Shown piece by piece: positions 45,040 to 52,737 of a stretch of DNA of 60,793 nt. Position 1 is the first letter of the stretch, and every line of letters starts with the position of its first letter. Source of the DNA: Candidatus Baltobacteraceae bacterium (GTDB taxonomy: Bacteria; Vulcanimicrobiota; Vulcanimicrobiia; Vulcanimicrobiales; Vulcanimicrobiaceae). Below the pieces are notes generated by a model that made no database searches, had not been told where the DNA came from, and saw only the letters and a list, made by a program, of their open reading frames with translations. Where the stretch lies: contig DASXEW010000002.1 in NCBI GenBank assembly GCA_036489885.1, positions 96,111 to 156,903 of the forward strand. The letters run 5' to 3'. Position numbers and translations under genes: made by a program.

Positions 45040-46275
45040 TCATTCGTGAACGACCGTGCGCGGTATCGCGGTGACGAACCGCCCGCCCCAATCGCGGATG
45101 AAACTCATTTGGTCGGCGATCTCGTCTTGCAGGTTCCAGGGCAAGATCAACACGTAGTTCGGTTTCGTTTCGGCGATATGCGTGACGGCATGAATCGGAA
45201 TGTGCGTACCCGGCAAATAACGTCCGACTTTGTGCGGATTACGATCGACGGTATAGTCGATGAAATCGCCTCGAACGCCGCAGTAGTTGAGCAGTGTATT
45301 GCCCTTGGCCGGCGCGCCGTAACCGGCGACCGAGTGTCCGGCGCGTTTCGCTCCGATCAGAAATTCGAGCAAGGCATGTTTGCATTGCATCACCGAGGTC
45401 GAGAACTGCTCGTACGTGTGCACGCGATCCAGACCAGCAGCGATCTCGCGTGCGATCAATTCCGCAACGCGCGGAGTCGGAGCTTTGGCCAAATCGGCCC
45501 GCATCGCCCAGACGCGCAGCGATCCACCGTGCGTGGAGATTTCTTCGACGTCGACGACGGTTAAGCCGTGTTCAGCAAACATGCGTCGCACGGTCGTTAG
45601 ACTCAAGTACGAAAAATGCTCGTGATAGATCGTATCGAATTGGCAGCGTTCGATCAAATTCAAGAGGTGCGGAAACTCGACGGAGATCATTCCGCCCGGT
45701 TTGACGGCGAGCGCCAAGCCACCGACGAAATCGCGCAAGTCCGGAACGTGCGCGAGCACGTTGTTTCCGACCAAGAGATCAGCCGCGTAGCCCTCTTCTA
45801 CTAAACGTTTCGCGCTCTCGACCCCGAAGAATTCAACGCGCGTCGGAATGCCTTCGCCCAGCGCCGCTTCCGCAACGTTCCCGGCCGGCTCGATCCCGAG
45901 CACGCCGACGCCGCGATCGCGAAACCACCGCAACAAATAGCCGTCGTTCGAGGCAACTTCGAGCACGAAATGTTTCGAGCCGAGTGAAAGCCGGTCGATC
46001 GCCACATCCGCAAAACTCTTCGCGTGCTCGAGCCAGGTCGACGAATATGACGAAAAATATGCGTAGTCGCCGAAGATCGCTTGCGGCGACGCAAACGCCT
46101 CGAGCTGCACGAGAAAGCAGTTTTCGCAAACGTATGCCCGCAGCGGATAGAACGATTCCATCTTCTGCAACTCGCCCTCAAAAAGAAAACGATTAGCGAG
46201 CGGCGACATCCCCAAATCGACGAAGACCACACGCAATTGGGCACGGCAAAACCTGCACACAGGGCTGTGAGCCAT
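45040..46275 (-). CDS. Sugar C-methyltransferase (TylC3/NovU-like)
   Basis: 411 aa: zinc region CRFCRAQ and CENCFLVQ, MSPLANRFL, SAM loop FVLEVASNDGYLLRWFRDRG (near 105), GNNVLAHVPDLRDFVGGL, FDTIYHEHFSYLS (near 220), THGGSLRVW and the C-terminal VAGYGAPAKGNTLLNY with VDRNPHKVGRYLPGT. This is the complete family pattern, closer to consensus than the copy at 5777-7045. It probably methylates a carbon next to the keto group of the CDP-linked intermediate. Confidence 0.92.
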   Translation of the reverse strand: MAHSPVCRFCRAQLRVVFVDLGMSPLANRFLFEGELQKMESFYPLRAYVCENCFLVQLEAFASPQAIFGDYAYFSSYSSTWLEHAKSFADVAIDRLSLGSKHFVLEVASNDGYLLRWFRDRGVGVLGIEPAGNVAEAALGEGIPTRVEFFGVESAKRLVEEGYAADLLVGNNVLAHVPDLRDFVGGLALAVKPGGMISVEFPHLLNLIERCQFDTIYHEHFSYLSLTTVRRMFAEHGLTVVDVEEISTHGGSLRVWAMRADLAKAPTPRVAELIAREIAAGLDRVHTYEQFSTSVMQCKHALLEFLIGAKRAGHSVAGYGAPAKGNTLLNYCGVRGDFIDYTVDRNPHKVGRYLPGTHIPIHAVTHIAETKPNYVLILPWNLQDEIADQMSFIRDWGGRFVTAIPRTVVHE

Positions 46276-46374
46276 CGCATACCTGGTATCGGCTCGCAGT
46301 TAACACAGACTTAGTATAGATTTCAGGCTCGGGACGAAGAGTTTGGACGAGGACCGGCTAAATATGGGCGCGGC
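46276..46374. promoter_or_regulatory. Divergent intergenic region, promoters not resolved
   Basis: 99 bases between the minus-strand C-methyltransferase and the plus-strand ExeA-like operon must drive both directions. AT-rich blocks are present (TTAACA and TATAGA near 46299-46320), but no correctly spaced -35/-10 pair was found for either strand. Confidence 0.3.
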
Positions 46375-47373
46375 ATGTCAAGGGCCTTCCAACGCTTCGG
46401 TCTCGAGAGAGATCCGTTTCTCGATACCTCTGATCCGCATTTCTTCTGGGAGATGCCGGCAGTCGCGCGAGCCAAGGCCAAGCTGCTCTCGTCCATCGAC
46501 GAGTCGCGTGGCCTCACGGTCGTGATCGGCGATCCGGGCTCCGGGAAGACAAGCCTCGCGCTTGCGGTCGAGACTACCCTTCTCGTACGGGACGATGTCC
46601 TGTTGGGAAAGATTCTTGACCCGCACTTTACGAGCGAGACCGAATTCTTGCTCGCCGTCGGTCGCGCGTTCGGCCTCGGTTTGCCCGCGAGAACGCCCGC
46701 ATTCCTTAAGAACGCGCTGAAGAACTTTCTCTTTGATACGGCCGTTCTCGAGAGCCGCACCGTCGTTCTGTTTTTCGACGAGGCGCAAACGCTGGCTCCC
46801 GAGAGCATCGAGACGCTCCGTCTTCTTCTGAACTTTGACATCCCGCAGCGCAAGCTCATCAATCTCGTCCTGTTCGGACAGAGCGAGCTTGAGCCGCGGA
46901 TTCTCGGGCAACGCAATCTCTACGACCGCGTCGACGGCTGGATCCGTCTGGGACCGCTTGACGAACAGGCCGCCCGGGCGCTGATCCTTCACCGCTTGGT
47001 GCGGGCCGGCGCTCGCGACCCGCAATCGATCTTCACCGAGGGTGCCCTTGATATCGTCGTACGCGCGGCAGCCGGACTTCCGCGCCGCCTGATTCGCGTC
47101 GCACGCGGTGCGATGGAAGAGGCCGCAGCCCACGGCCAAAGCCGAGTTTTCGAAGAGCAGGCGCTCCTTGCAGCCCGCGACCGTGGCCTGGCCGTCACGC
47201 GCCGCGATATCGCGCCGCCGCCAACTCTGGTCGAGCGCGCGCCGCTGCCGATTCCAGAGCCCGTCCCGGTCGTCGCCGGTGGAATTCCCGAGGCGCGCAT
47301 TCCGGTCACGGAATCAGGCCGCCGGATCGGGGGCTTCATGCGGTTTTTCAACACGCGGCGGATAGGCGTCTAG
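46375..47373 (+). CDS. ExeA-like AAA ATPase
   Basis: 332 aa. An N-terminal FGLERDPFLDTSDPHFFW motif is typical of GspA/ExeA-type ATPases; Walker A GDPGSGKTS (near residue 53), Walker B VVLFFDEAQTL (near 133), sensor region LVLFGQSELEP and the lid domain with GLPRRLIRVA follow. The protein lacks the peptidoglycan-binding domain of ExeA and ends in a proline-rich tail. ExeA proteins assist assembly of secretion or surface structures through the cell wall. It is followed without a gap by an unknown protein gene. Confidence 0.82.
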   Translation: MSRAFQRFGLERDPFLDTSDPHFFWEMPAVARAKAKLLSSIDESRGLTVVIGDPGSGKTSLALAVETTLLVRDDVLLGKILDPHFTSETEFLLAVGRAFGLGLPARTPAFLKNALKNFLFDTAVLESRTVVLFFDEAQTLAPESIETLRLLLNFDIPQRKLINLVLFGQSELEPRILGQRNLYDRVDGWIRLGPLDEQAARALILHRLVRAGARDPQSIFTEGALDIVVRAAAGLPRRLIRVARGAMEEAAAHGQSRVFEEQALLAARDRGLAVTRRDIAPPPTLVERAPLPIPEPVPVVAGGIPEARIPVTESGRRIGGFMRFFNTRRIGV

Positions 47374-48753
47374 ATGGATTACGAGGCGCTATCACAGAGC
47401 GCCGAACGGCGCTTACTCGAGCATCGCCGCCGTGAGCTTGGTGCTTCCCCGTCGGCCGTTACCACGAACGCCACCTGGAGCCGCACCCGCGAGAGCCCAA
47501 CCTCGATGGCCCCTGCGGCGACGATCGATCGCAACGGAGCGCGGCTCGACGTCGCGGTCACGGCGTGGCCGGCGGACGGACTCGTTCCGGGAGCGGTCGT
47601 GACGGTTACGATCGTCCTCAACAACGGCGGCATCGAAAACGCCGACTCCATCACCGTCGCGGCCCCGATCCCCTCGGGATGCGCCTATCGGACCGGTTCT
47701 CTCAAACACGACGGACGTGACGCTGACGACAGCACCGATGCGCTCTTCGGCGAGGGGCTCAAAATCGGCCGCATCGTCGCCGCCGGACGCAACGCGATCA
47801 CATGGAAGCTGGACGTCCTCGCGGGCACCACCGACATCATCGTTTCACCCAGCGTGCAGGCTGCTGTTCCCATTGTCGCCGCACGTCCACTGGTTCTGAA
47901 ACGCGGCAAAATGTCGGGCGCCTTTCGCACCGACGTCGCGGAAGCCGTGTCGCGCCTCGACCGCGTCCCCACCACGCACGAAGACGTCGAAGCGCCCTTC
48001 TACGAGCTTACGACCGAAGAAGAAATTCAAGAGACCGCGATACTCAGCGCGATCTCGACCTCGCCCGCGCCGCCGGTCGTCGAACCGGCTCCGATCGCGC
48101 CGCCGCGCGAAAGGTTGTACCGTACGCTTCGTCCGGGAGATTTAAGCTTCGTCGAGCGTTTGCTCGAAGCGCCGCTCGGGCTCTTGCCGCATTTCGTTTT
48201 CACGAATCTGCTCGCCGTTGCAACCGCCGGGGACGGAAGCGATCCGCTTGGTCTTGCGGCGTTCATCGATCGCGAAGCTGCGCTGCTCGGACGACTGAAA
48301 GTCGCAGCCCGCTTAGGAAAGCCGCTTCCGCTCGAGGAGACCACGGGCTCGCCACCGGCGCTCGAGATCGATCACGCAATGCTTCGTTTCGTCGATCCGC
48401 AATCGACTCGCATTTCGGGCGCCGCACTTCTGAGCGCGCCACTCGACGCGCAGCGTCTCACTGAAGCCCGCAACGCGTACGATCGGCCCCTGGCACGCTG
48501 GCTTGCGCTTCGTCTCGTAACGCTGACATTCTGCGCGCAAGGGCTGGCCGACGATAGTGGGCCTGCCGCTGCAGCCGTCAAATCCGCATTGAACGCGTAC
48601 GCTCTGCAAGCGCGCCTTGCATTCGTTGCGTTCGGAACGCGCATGAAACTCGATCGCCGCCTGGATCCGACTCGTGCCGCAACAACGCAGCTCGACGCGG
48701 CGGCTCGCGCAGTTATCGAGGCGATCAGAGGGACGATCACCGAGAGCGAGTGA
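47374..48753 (+). CDS. DUF11-like/unknown protein coupled to the ExeA-like ATPase
   Basis: 459 aa beginning directly after the ExeA stop. Residues about 55-175 look like a DUF11/CARDB-type beta sandwich (VPGAVVTVTIVLNNGGIENAD, NAITWKLDVLAG), usually a cell-surface module, yet there is no signal peptide. The C-terminal half is helical (LSFVERLLEAPLGLLPHFVF and an alanine-rich region from 340) and I do not recognise it. Its job probably relates to the ATPase partner. Confidence 0.7.
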   Translation: MDYEALSQSAERRLLEHRRRELGASPSAVTTNATWSRTRESPTSMAPAATIDRNGARLDVAVTAWPADGLVPGAVVTVTIVLNNGGIENADSITVAAPIPSGCAYRTGSLKHDGRDADDSTDALFGEGLKIGRIVAAGRNAITWKLDVLAGTTDIIVSPSVQAAVPIVAARPLVLKRGKMSGAFRTDVAEAVSRLDRVPTTHEDVEAPFYELTTEEEIQETAILSAISTSPAPPVVEPAPIAPPRERLYRTLRPGDLSFVERLLEAPLGLLPHFVFTNLLAVATAGDGSDPLGLAAFIDREAALLGRLKVAARLGKPLPLEETTGSPPALEIDHAMLRFVDPQSTRISGAALLSAPLDAQRLTEARNAYDRPLARWLALRLVTLTFCAQGLADDSGPAAAAVKSALNAYALQARLAFVAFGTRMKLDRRLDPTRAATTQLDAAARAVIEAIRGTITESE

Positions 48754-49517
48754 GGCTTCTTCTCGGCTTACCGTCCGCGGGGTCTCCGACTGCACCGTTT
48801 CTTGAAAGCCTCGCCGCCTTGGTCTTACCGCCGGGCTGCGTCGATTTCGATCGATGTCTGGTTGCCGGCAACTTCATTCCGGCGCAACGCGAACTGCTCT
48901 TTGACGAAGCACTCTCACGCGGTTTCGAGGTGCTTGCAATGATCGACGATGACATTCAGTTTCCACCCGACGCGCTCGCTCAGATGGTCAGCGCGCTCAA
49001 CGAAGATGCCCAGACTGCCCTAGTCGGCGCGCTCTATTATAGCCGCGACGGACTGCGTCCGATGGCCGTCGACAATTGGTCCGGAGAGGACACGACGACT
49101 GCGCTTATCCCGGCATTCGATGACTCGGCCGTCGTCGTCGACGGTGTCGGATTCGGTTGCGTCGTGATTCGGCTTTCAGCGGTGGCCGCGTTATCGCGTC
49201 CATTTCTCTCCGCGCACATCTTCGTGCAACGCAAAGCCCGGCGCGTATGGGTCGCCGACGAGGACTATCTCTTCTGCGAACGGCTTCGCGGGGCGGGGCA
49301 CCGCGTGCGGCTTCACGCCGGCGTACGTTGCCGGCACTTCGACCGGAAGAGCCAGCAATTCGCTCCCGCGCAGTGGGAGGATCCTAGCGTTACTGCTCGG
49401 CCGCGTATGTACGTGCAAACGCCGAGCGGCGAAGCCTTGATCGCAGCTGACGAGTCGTTACCGCGCGGTAACGAAGAGCATCGCGCGGTGACGTTTGACT
49501 ATCTAAGCGTGGAGTAG
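48750..49517 (+). CDS. GT-A-like glycosyltransferase
   Basis: 255 aa. The N-terminal GLPSAGSPTAPFLESLAAL and VLAMIDDDIQFPPDALAQMV (DxD-containing strand) with ADEDYLFCERLRGAGHRVR suggest a GT-A transferase of GT2-like type; CRHFDRKSQQF is near the end of the fold. The GTG start overlaps the preceding stop (GTGA). It finishes two bases before the convergent FliT-like gene. Substrates unknown; located between the sugar cluster and the filament genes. Confidence 0.72.
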   Translation: MRLLLGLPSAGSPTAPFLESLAALVLPPGCVDFDRCLVAGNFIPAQRELLFDEALSRGFEVLAMIDDDIQFPPDALAQMVSALNEDAQTALVGALYYSRDGLRPMAVDNWSGEDTTTALIPAFDDSAVVVDGVGFGCVVIRLSAVAALSRPFLSAHIFVQRKARRVWVADEDYLFCERLRGAGHRVRLHAGVRCRHFDRKSQQFAPAQWEDPSVTARPRMYVQTPSGEALIAADESLPRGNEEHRAVTFDYLSVE

Positions 49518-49518
49518 T

Positions 49519-49896
49519 CTACTGCGTCTTCGAAAATAGCACGGGCGAGGGGCCCATGCCGCGCCGCGCCGAGCGCGCCGCATCTTTCCATTTGCGCGTG
49601 ATTTGCAAACGGCGGCTGACCTCGGTTCGATACGAGTTGAGCCTCCGAATCTGGTCGTTGCGAAGCGTGAATATCGCCTGCAAACGGCCGAAGACGTCCG
49701 GCATCGTTTGAACCGCTGCGTTTTCAGCCGCAAGCTCGTTGACGATGGCCTGACGCGTACGGCGTTGATCCGAGATGAATCGCTCGAGCGCTTGCCATTG
49801 CCGGCCCCGAAGCGCGACTTCGGCCTGCGCGCATTGCTCTTCGAACTCGTCCAAAAGCACCGCGAGGCGCTCGCTAAGCGGTCGTTGCGAACTCAT
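49519..49896 (-). CDS. FliT/FlgN-like flagellar export chaperone candidate
   Basis: 125 aa, almost entirely helical (SERLAVLLDEFEEQCAQAEVAL, then ERFISDQRRTRQAIVNEL), with a basic C terminus. Its place directly after fliS, overlapping it by 23 bases, is where fliT or a small flagellin-export chaperone normally occurs. Sequence similarity to FliT is weak, so the call rests on position and helical character. Confidence 0.55.
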   Translation of the reverse strand: MSSQRPLSERLAVLLDEFEEQCAQAEVALRGRQWQALERFISDQRRTRQAIVNELAAENAAVQTMPDVFGRLQAIFTLRNDQIRRLNSYRTEVSRRLQITRKWKDAARSARRGMGPSPVLFSKTQ

Positions 49897-50305
49897 CGCC
49901 GAGCTCCTCTCCGCCTGCGGCTTGTTGCTTGCGCCATTCCTTGATTGCCTCCGCCCACGTTTTGCGATAGTCGATGATGTCGGGAAGAATTTTCTCGATG
50001 CGCGTCGGGTCTTGTTCCATGTTCCCGCGCACCAGCTCGCGATGCCAGTATGCGTACACGAGGTTCAGGTTCGTCGCGAGGTCACCGCCGAGATCGAAAT
50101 TGAGCGAGGAAATCAGCTCGATGCACGCACGCTGCGCCCGCAGCAAGAGATTGTGTATCGTCTGGATGTCTCCCGGATCGTTGTAAAGACGATCGACGGC
50201 TTGACGAGCGAACATGATCAACGCGTCGTAAACGCGCAGAATCAGCTCCTCTTTCGGAGCCGTCGTTAGAGACGTCTCGAGATACTTGAGCTCTTGCGGC
50301 GTCAC
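49874..50305 (-). CDS. fliS: Flagellar export chaperone FliS
   Basis: 143 aa. PKEELILRVYDALIMFARQAVD and the second-helix region RAQRACIELISSLNFDLGGDLATN followed by LNLVYAYWHRELV are FliS signatures (ISELxxSLD followed by LxxLYxYM). FliS binds the C terminus of flagellin to prevent premature polymerisation. It sits four bases after fliD and before the FliT-like gene. Confidence 0.95.
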   Translation of the reverse strand: MTPQELKYLETSLTTAPKEELILRVYDALIMFARQAVDRLYNDPGDIQTIHNLLLRAQRACIELISSLNFDLGGDLATNLNLVYAYWHRELVRGNMEQDPTRIEKILPDIIDYRKTWAEAIKEWRKQQAAGGEELGDEFATTA

Positions 50306-50309
50306 GAGA

Positions 50310-52637
50310 TCAGCTCGAGGTCGACGACGTCGAGGACGTTCCGAGGATGCTCGAGAGCGATGCCTGCTCTTGCTGCAGCTGCGCGATCATCGTCTCCGAC
50401 GCCGTGAACTGCGCGCGTAGCTGGTTGGCCTGCGCCGTCGCCTGATCGTTGACCGATTCAATCTGCTGATTGATCGAGTCGATCTGCGCCGAGTTCGTGT
50501 TCTCGATTCCTTGCAGCAACGATACGTCCGGCGCATTGCCGAGGAAGTTGCCGTTCGGGCCGAGTTGCGTCGGTGAGCCCGTGACATATGTAAGATACGT
50601 GCCGAGCTGCGAAAGTATGCCGCTCGTGCCGGTGAACATGCTCTGCACTGCGGCCGGGTTTGCTGCCATGGCTGCATCAAACGTTACGGCATCGAGTGCT
50701 TGTAGTTTTCCACTCGTTCCATCGAACGTCTGGGTCGAGAGTCCGCCGGTGTCGTCCGAATCATTCGAGTCGCCAGAGCCGGAAGTCGAGTCGCTCGTGA
50801 TAACCGCAATGCTCGAGTCGAGCAAAAGGCCGATTGAAGCAAACGAGTTATACGACGACGATCCCGTTTGGGTGAGCCCTGAAACGAGATTGGTAAGCTG
50901 ATCCTTCAGTTCTTGAACTGAGGAGTTGTCAAACAGCACGCCGCCCGGGACGACTTGACTGGAAGTCGCCGTGCCGGACGTTAAGGGCGTACCCGGAGCT
51001 TGCGTCTGGACGACCGGCGGCGTCGTTGAGCTGTTGATCTCATTGATCGCAGCGTTGTACGTCGATACGAACGTGTTGATCGCGCTGATGAGGTTCGTAT
51101 TGCTGGCCGCGACCGTAACGGTGTAAGGATTCGCGGACGTCGTGCTCTGCTGCAGTGTCAGCGTCACGCCCGGAATGATGTTCGTGATCGCATTGCTGTT
51201 GCTGTAGATCGTCGCTGTTCCGCCGGACGCTGTCTGATACGTAACCGAGGCCTGCTGGCCCGTTTGCGTCGTCGCTCCTGCTGTTGTCAGGCCGAAGGCT
51301 TGGAGGAAGTTGCTCGTGTCGTTCGGCGAGCCCAGGACGATGCTTTGGGGTCCGGTCGCTTTGGCAACGAGCTGCAGCTGACCGGCCGTCGTGTTCCACG
51401 CAGCGGTAACGCCAGCATTCGAGGCGTTGATCATGTTGATCACGTCTTGCAGGTTCATCGTCGCCGGATTGATCGTGAACGCAACGCCGTTGATGCTAAA
51501 CGTCGTCCCGCTGTTGAGCGCCGTCGTGCTGTTGGCGAGATTCAGCGAAACGTTCGGATTGATACCGCCGACCGGTGCTGACGACGTGACCGATTGATAG
51601 GTCGTCGCAGCTCCCATTCCACCGTTGAAGCCGAGCATGAAGCTGCCGGCGTCACCGTTGCTGTCGTTGATCGTCAGCGCCGCGCCGGTGGTCGTCGCGA
51701 TGACGAGATTCCCACCCTGAATCGAAGCACTCAACCCGCTAACCGCGTTGATTGAGTTCATCAGCTGCTGGACGGTCTCGCCGCTGTTGTAGGCGATAGC
51801 GTTCCCGTTGATCGTCAGCGTACCGGTTGCGTCGGTCGCGCCGTCGCCGCCGAGCGTATCAGTTGCCGTCACGCCGCCGGTCGTCGAAGTGCTTTCTTGA
51901 CCCCCGACGATCTGGGCAGTGTCGAGCTTGAAGATTTGCTCGAGGTTTCCGGAATCCGATGCCGAGCCGAGCGAGAGCGGGCTGCCGGTCGACGTAATCG
52001 TCAACTCGTCGTTTTGGAAGCTCGCCTTGATGCCGCTGATGCCGTTCAGCATCGAGACGATCGAGGTTGCGGGAAGAGCGCCGTTGACCGTATCGGTGCC
52101 GGCGTCGTACGAAAGCTGCGTGCCGTTGACGGTAAATTTTCCGCCTGAGCTTCCGGAGCCGTTGCTCGGCGTGATCTGGAATCCGGCATTGGTGAGCGTC
52201 TGAGTGACGTCGACAGCCTTGTTCGCCGCCGAGTCGCTCGAGAGCTGCGTCGAGGTCGCAAGCGTTTGCGACAGAATCGTCGTCGTGCCGGGCTGAGGCG
52301 TCTGGCCCGAAATCTGTTGCGCCGATGCGAAGGCCCCATTGCTAACGGTCGCAGCAAACGAATTGAACAGGGAGGGATCGCCGAGCTGCATGATCGCTTG
52401 CTGGACCTGTTGGACCAACCCGCTGATCTTGAGTAGCTCTTTGTTTGCAGACGCGAGCGTGCTGCTCTCGGCAGTCAACGGCTGGTTTTGTGCCAGCGTG
52501 AGCGAGGTCAACTTCTCGATAATTGCGTTGTAGTCGATACCCGAAGCGATACCGGGGAACGAAATCGGCGCAGCGTTGCCGAGCGTTCCGGTCTGGGTCG
52601 AACTCGTAGATGAGCCGACGCCTGAAAGTCCTGACAT
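50310..52637 (-). CDS. fliD: Flagellar filament cap protein FliD (HAP2)
   Basis: 775 aa, larger than the 470-aa enteric protein. FliD_N begins PISFPGIASGIDYNAIIEKLTSL and the C-terminal domain has SSVQELKDQLTNLVSG, AVTFDAAMAANPAAVQSMF and a coiled coil (NSAQIDSINQQIESVNDQA) ending in FTASETMIAQLQQEQASL. The extra central part has repeated GTLTINGNAIAYN-like beta modules. GGAGG at 52647-52651 with 9-base spacing supports the ATG. It caps the growing filament. Confidence 0.95.
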   Translation of the reverse strand: MSGLSGVGSSTSSTQTGTLGNAAPISFPGIASGIDYNAIIEKLTSLTLAQNQPLTAESSTLASANKELLKISGLVQQVQQAIMQLGDPSLFNSFAATVSNGAFASAQQISGQTPQPGTTTILSQTLATSTQLSSDSAANKAVDVTQTLTNAGFQITPSNGSGSSGGKFTVNGTQLSYDAGTDTVNGALPATSIVSMLNGISGIKASFQNDELTITSTGSPLSLGSASDSGNLEQIFKLDTAQIVGGQESTSTTGGVTATDTLGGDGATDATGTLTINGNAIAYNSGETVQQLMNSINAVSGLSASIQGGNLVIATTTGAALTINDSNGDAGSFMLGFNGGMGAATTYQSVTSSAPVGGINPNVSLNLANSTTALNSGTTFSINGVAFTINPATMNLQDVINMINASNAGVTAAWNTTAGQLQLVAKATGPQSIVLGSPNDTSNFLQAFGLTTAGATTQTGQQASVTYQTASGGTATIYSNSNAITNIIPGVTLTLQQSTTSANPYTVTVAASNTNLISAINTFVSTYNAAINEINSSTTPPVVQTQAPGTPLTSGTATSSQVVPGGVLFDNSSVQELKDQLTNLVSGLTQTGSSSYNSFASIGLLLDSSIAVITSDSTSGSGDSNDSDDTGGLSTQTFDGTSGKLQALDAVTFDAAMAANPAAVQSMFTGTSGILSQLGTYLTYVTGSPTQLGPNGNFLGNAPDVSLLQGIENTNSAQIDSINQQIESVNDQATAQANQLRAQFTASETMIAQLQQEQASLSSILGTSSTSSTSS

Positions 52638-52737
52638 TAGTTAGGACCTCCGAGCGTAAATAGGAAATTCAGCCTGAACACGTCCATGTAAAAAAGGGTC
52701 CCTCCTAGAGATATATCGGACAGGCTGCATCTACATT

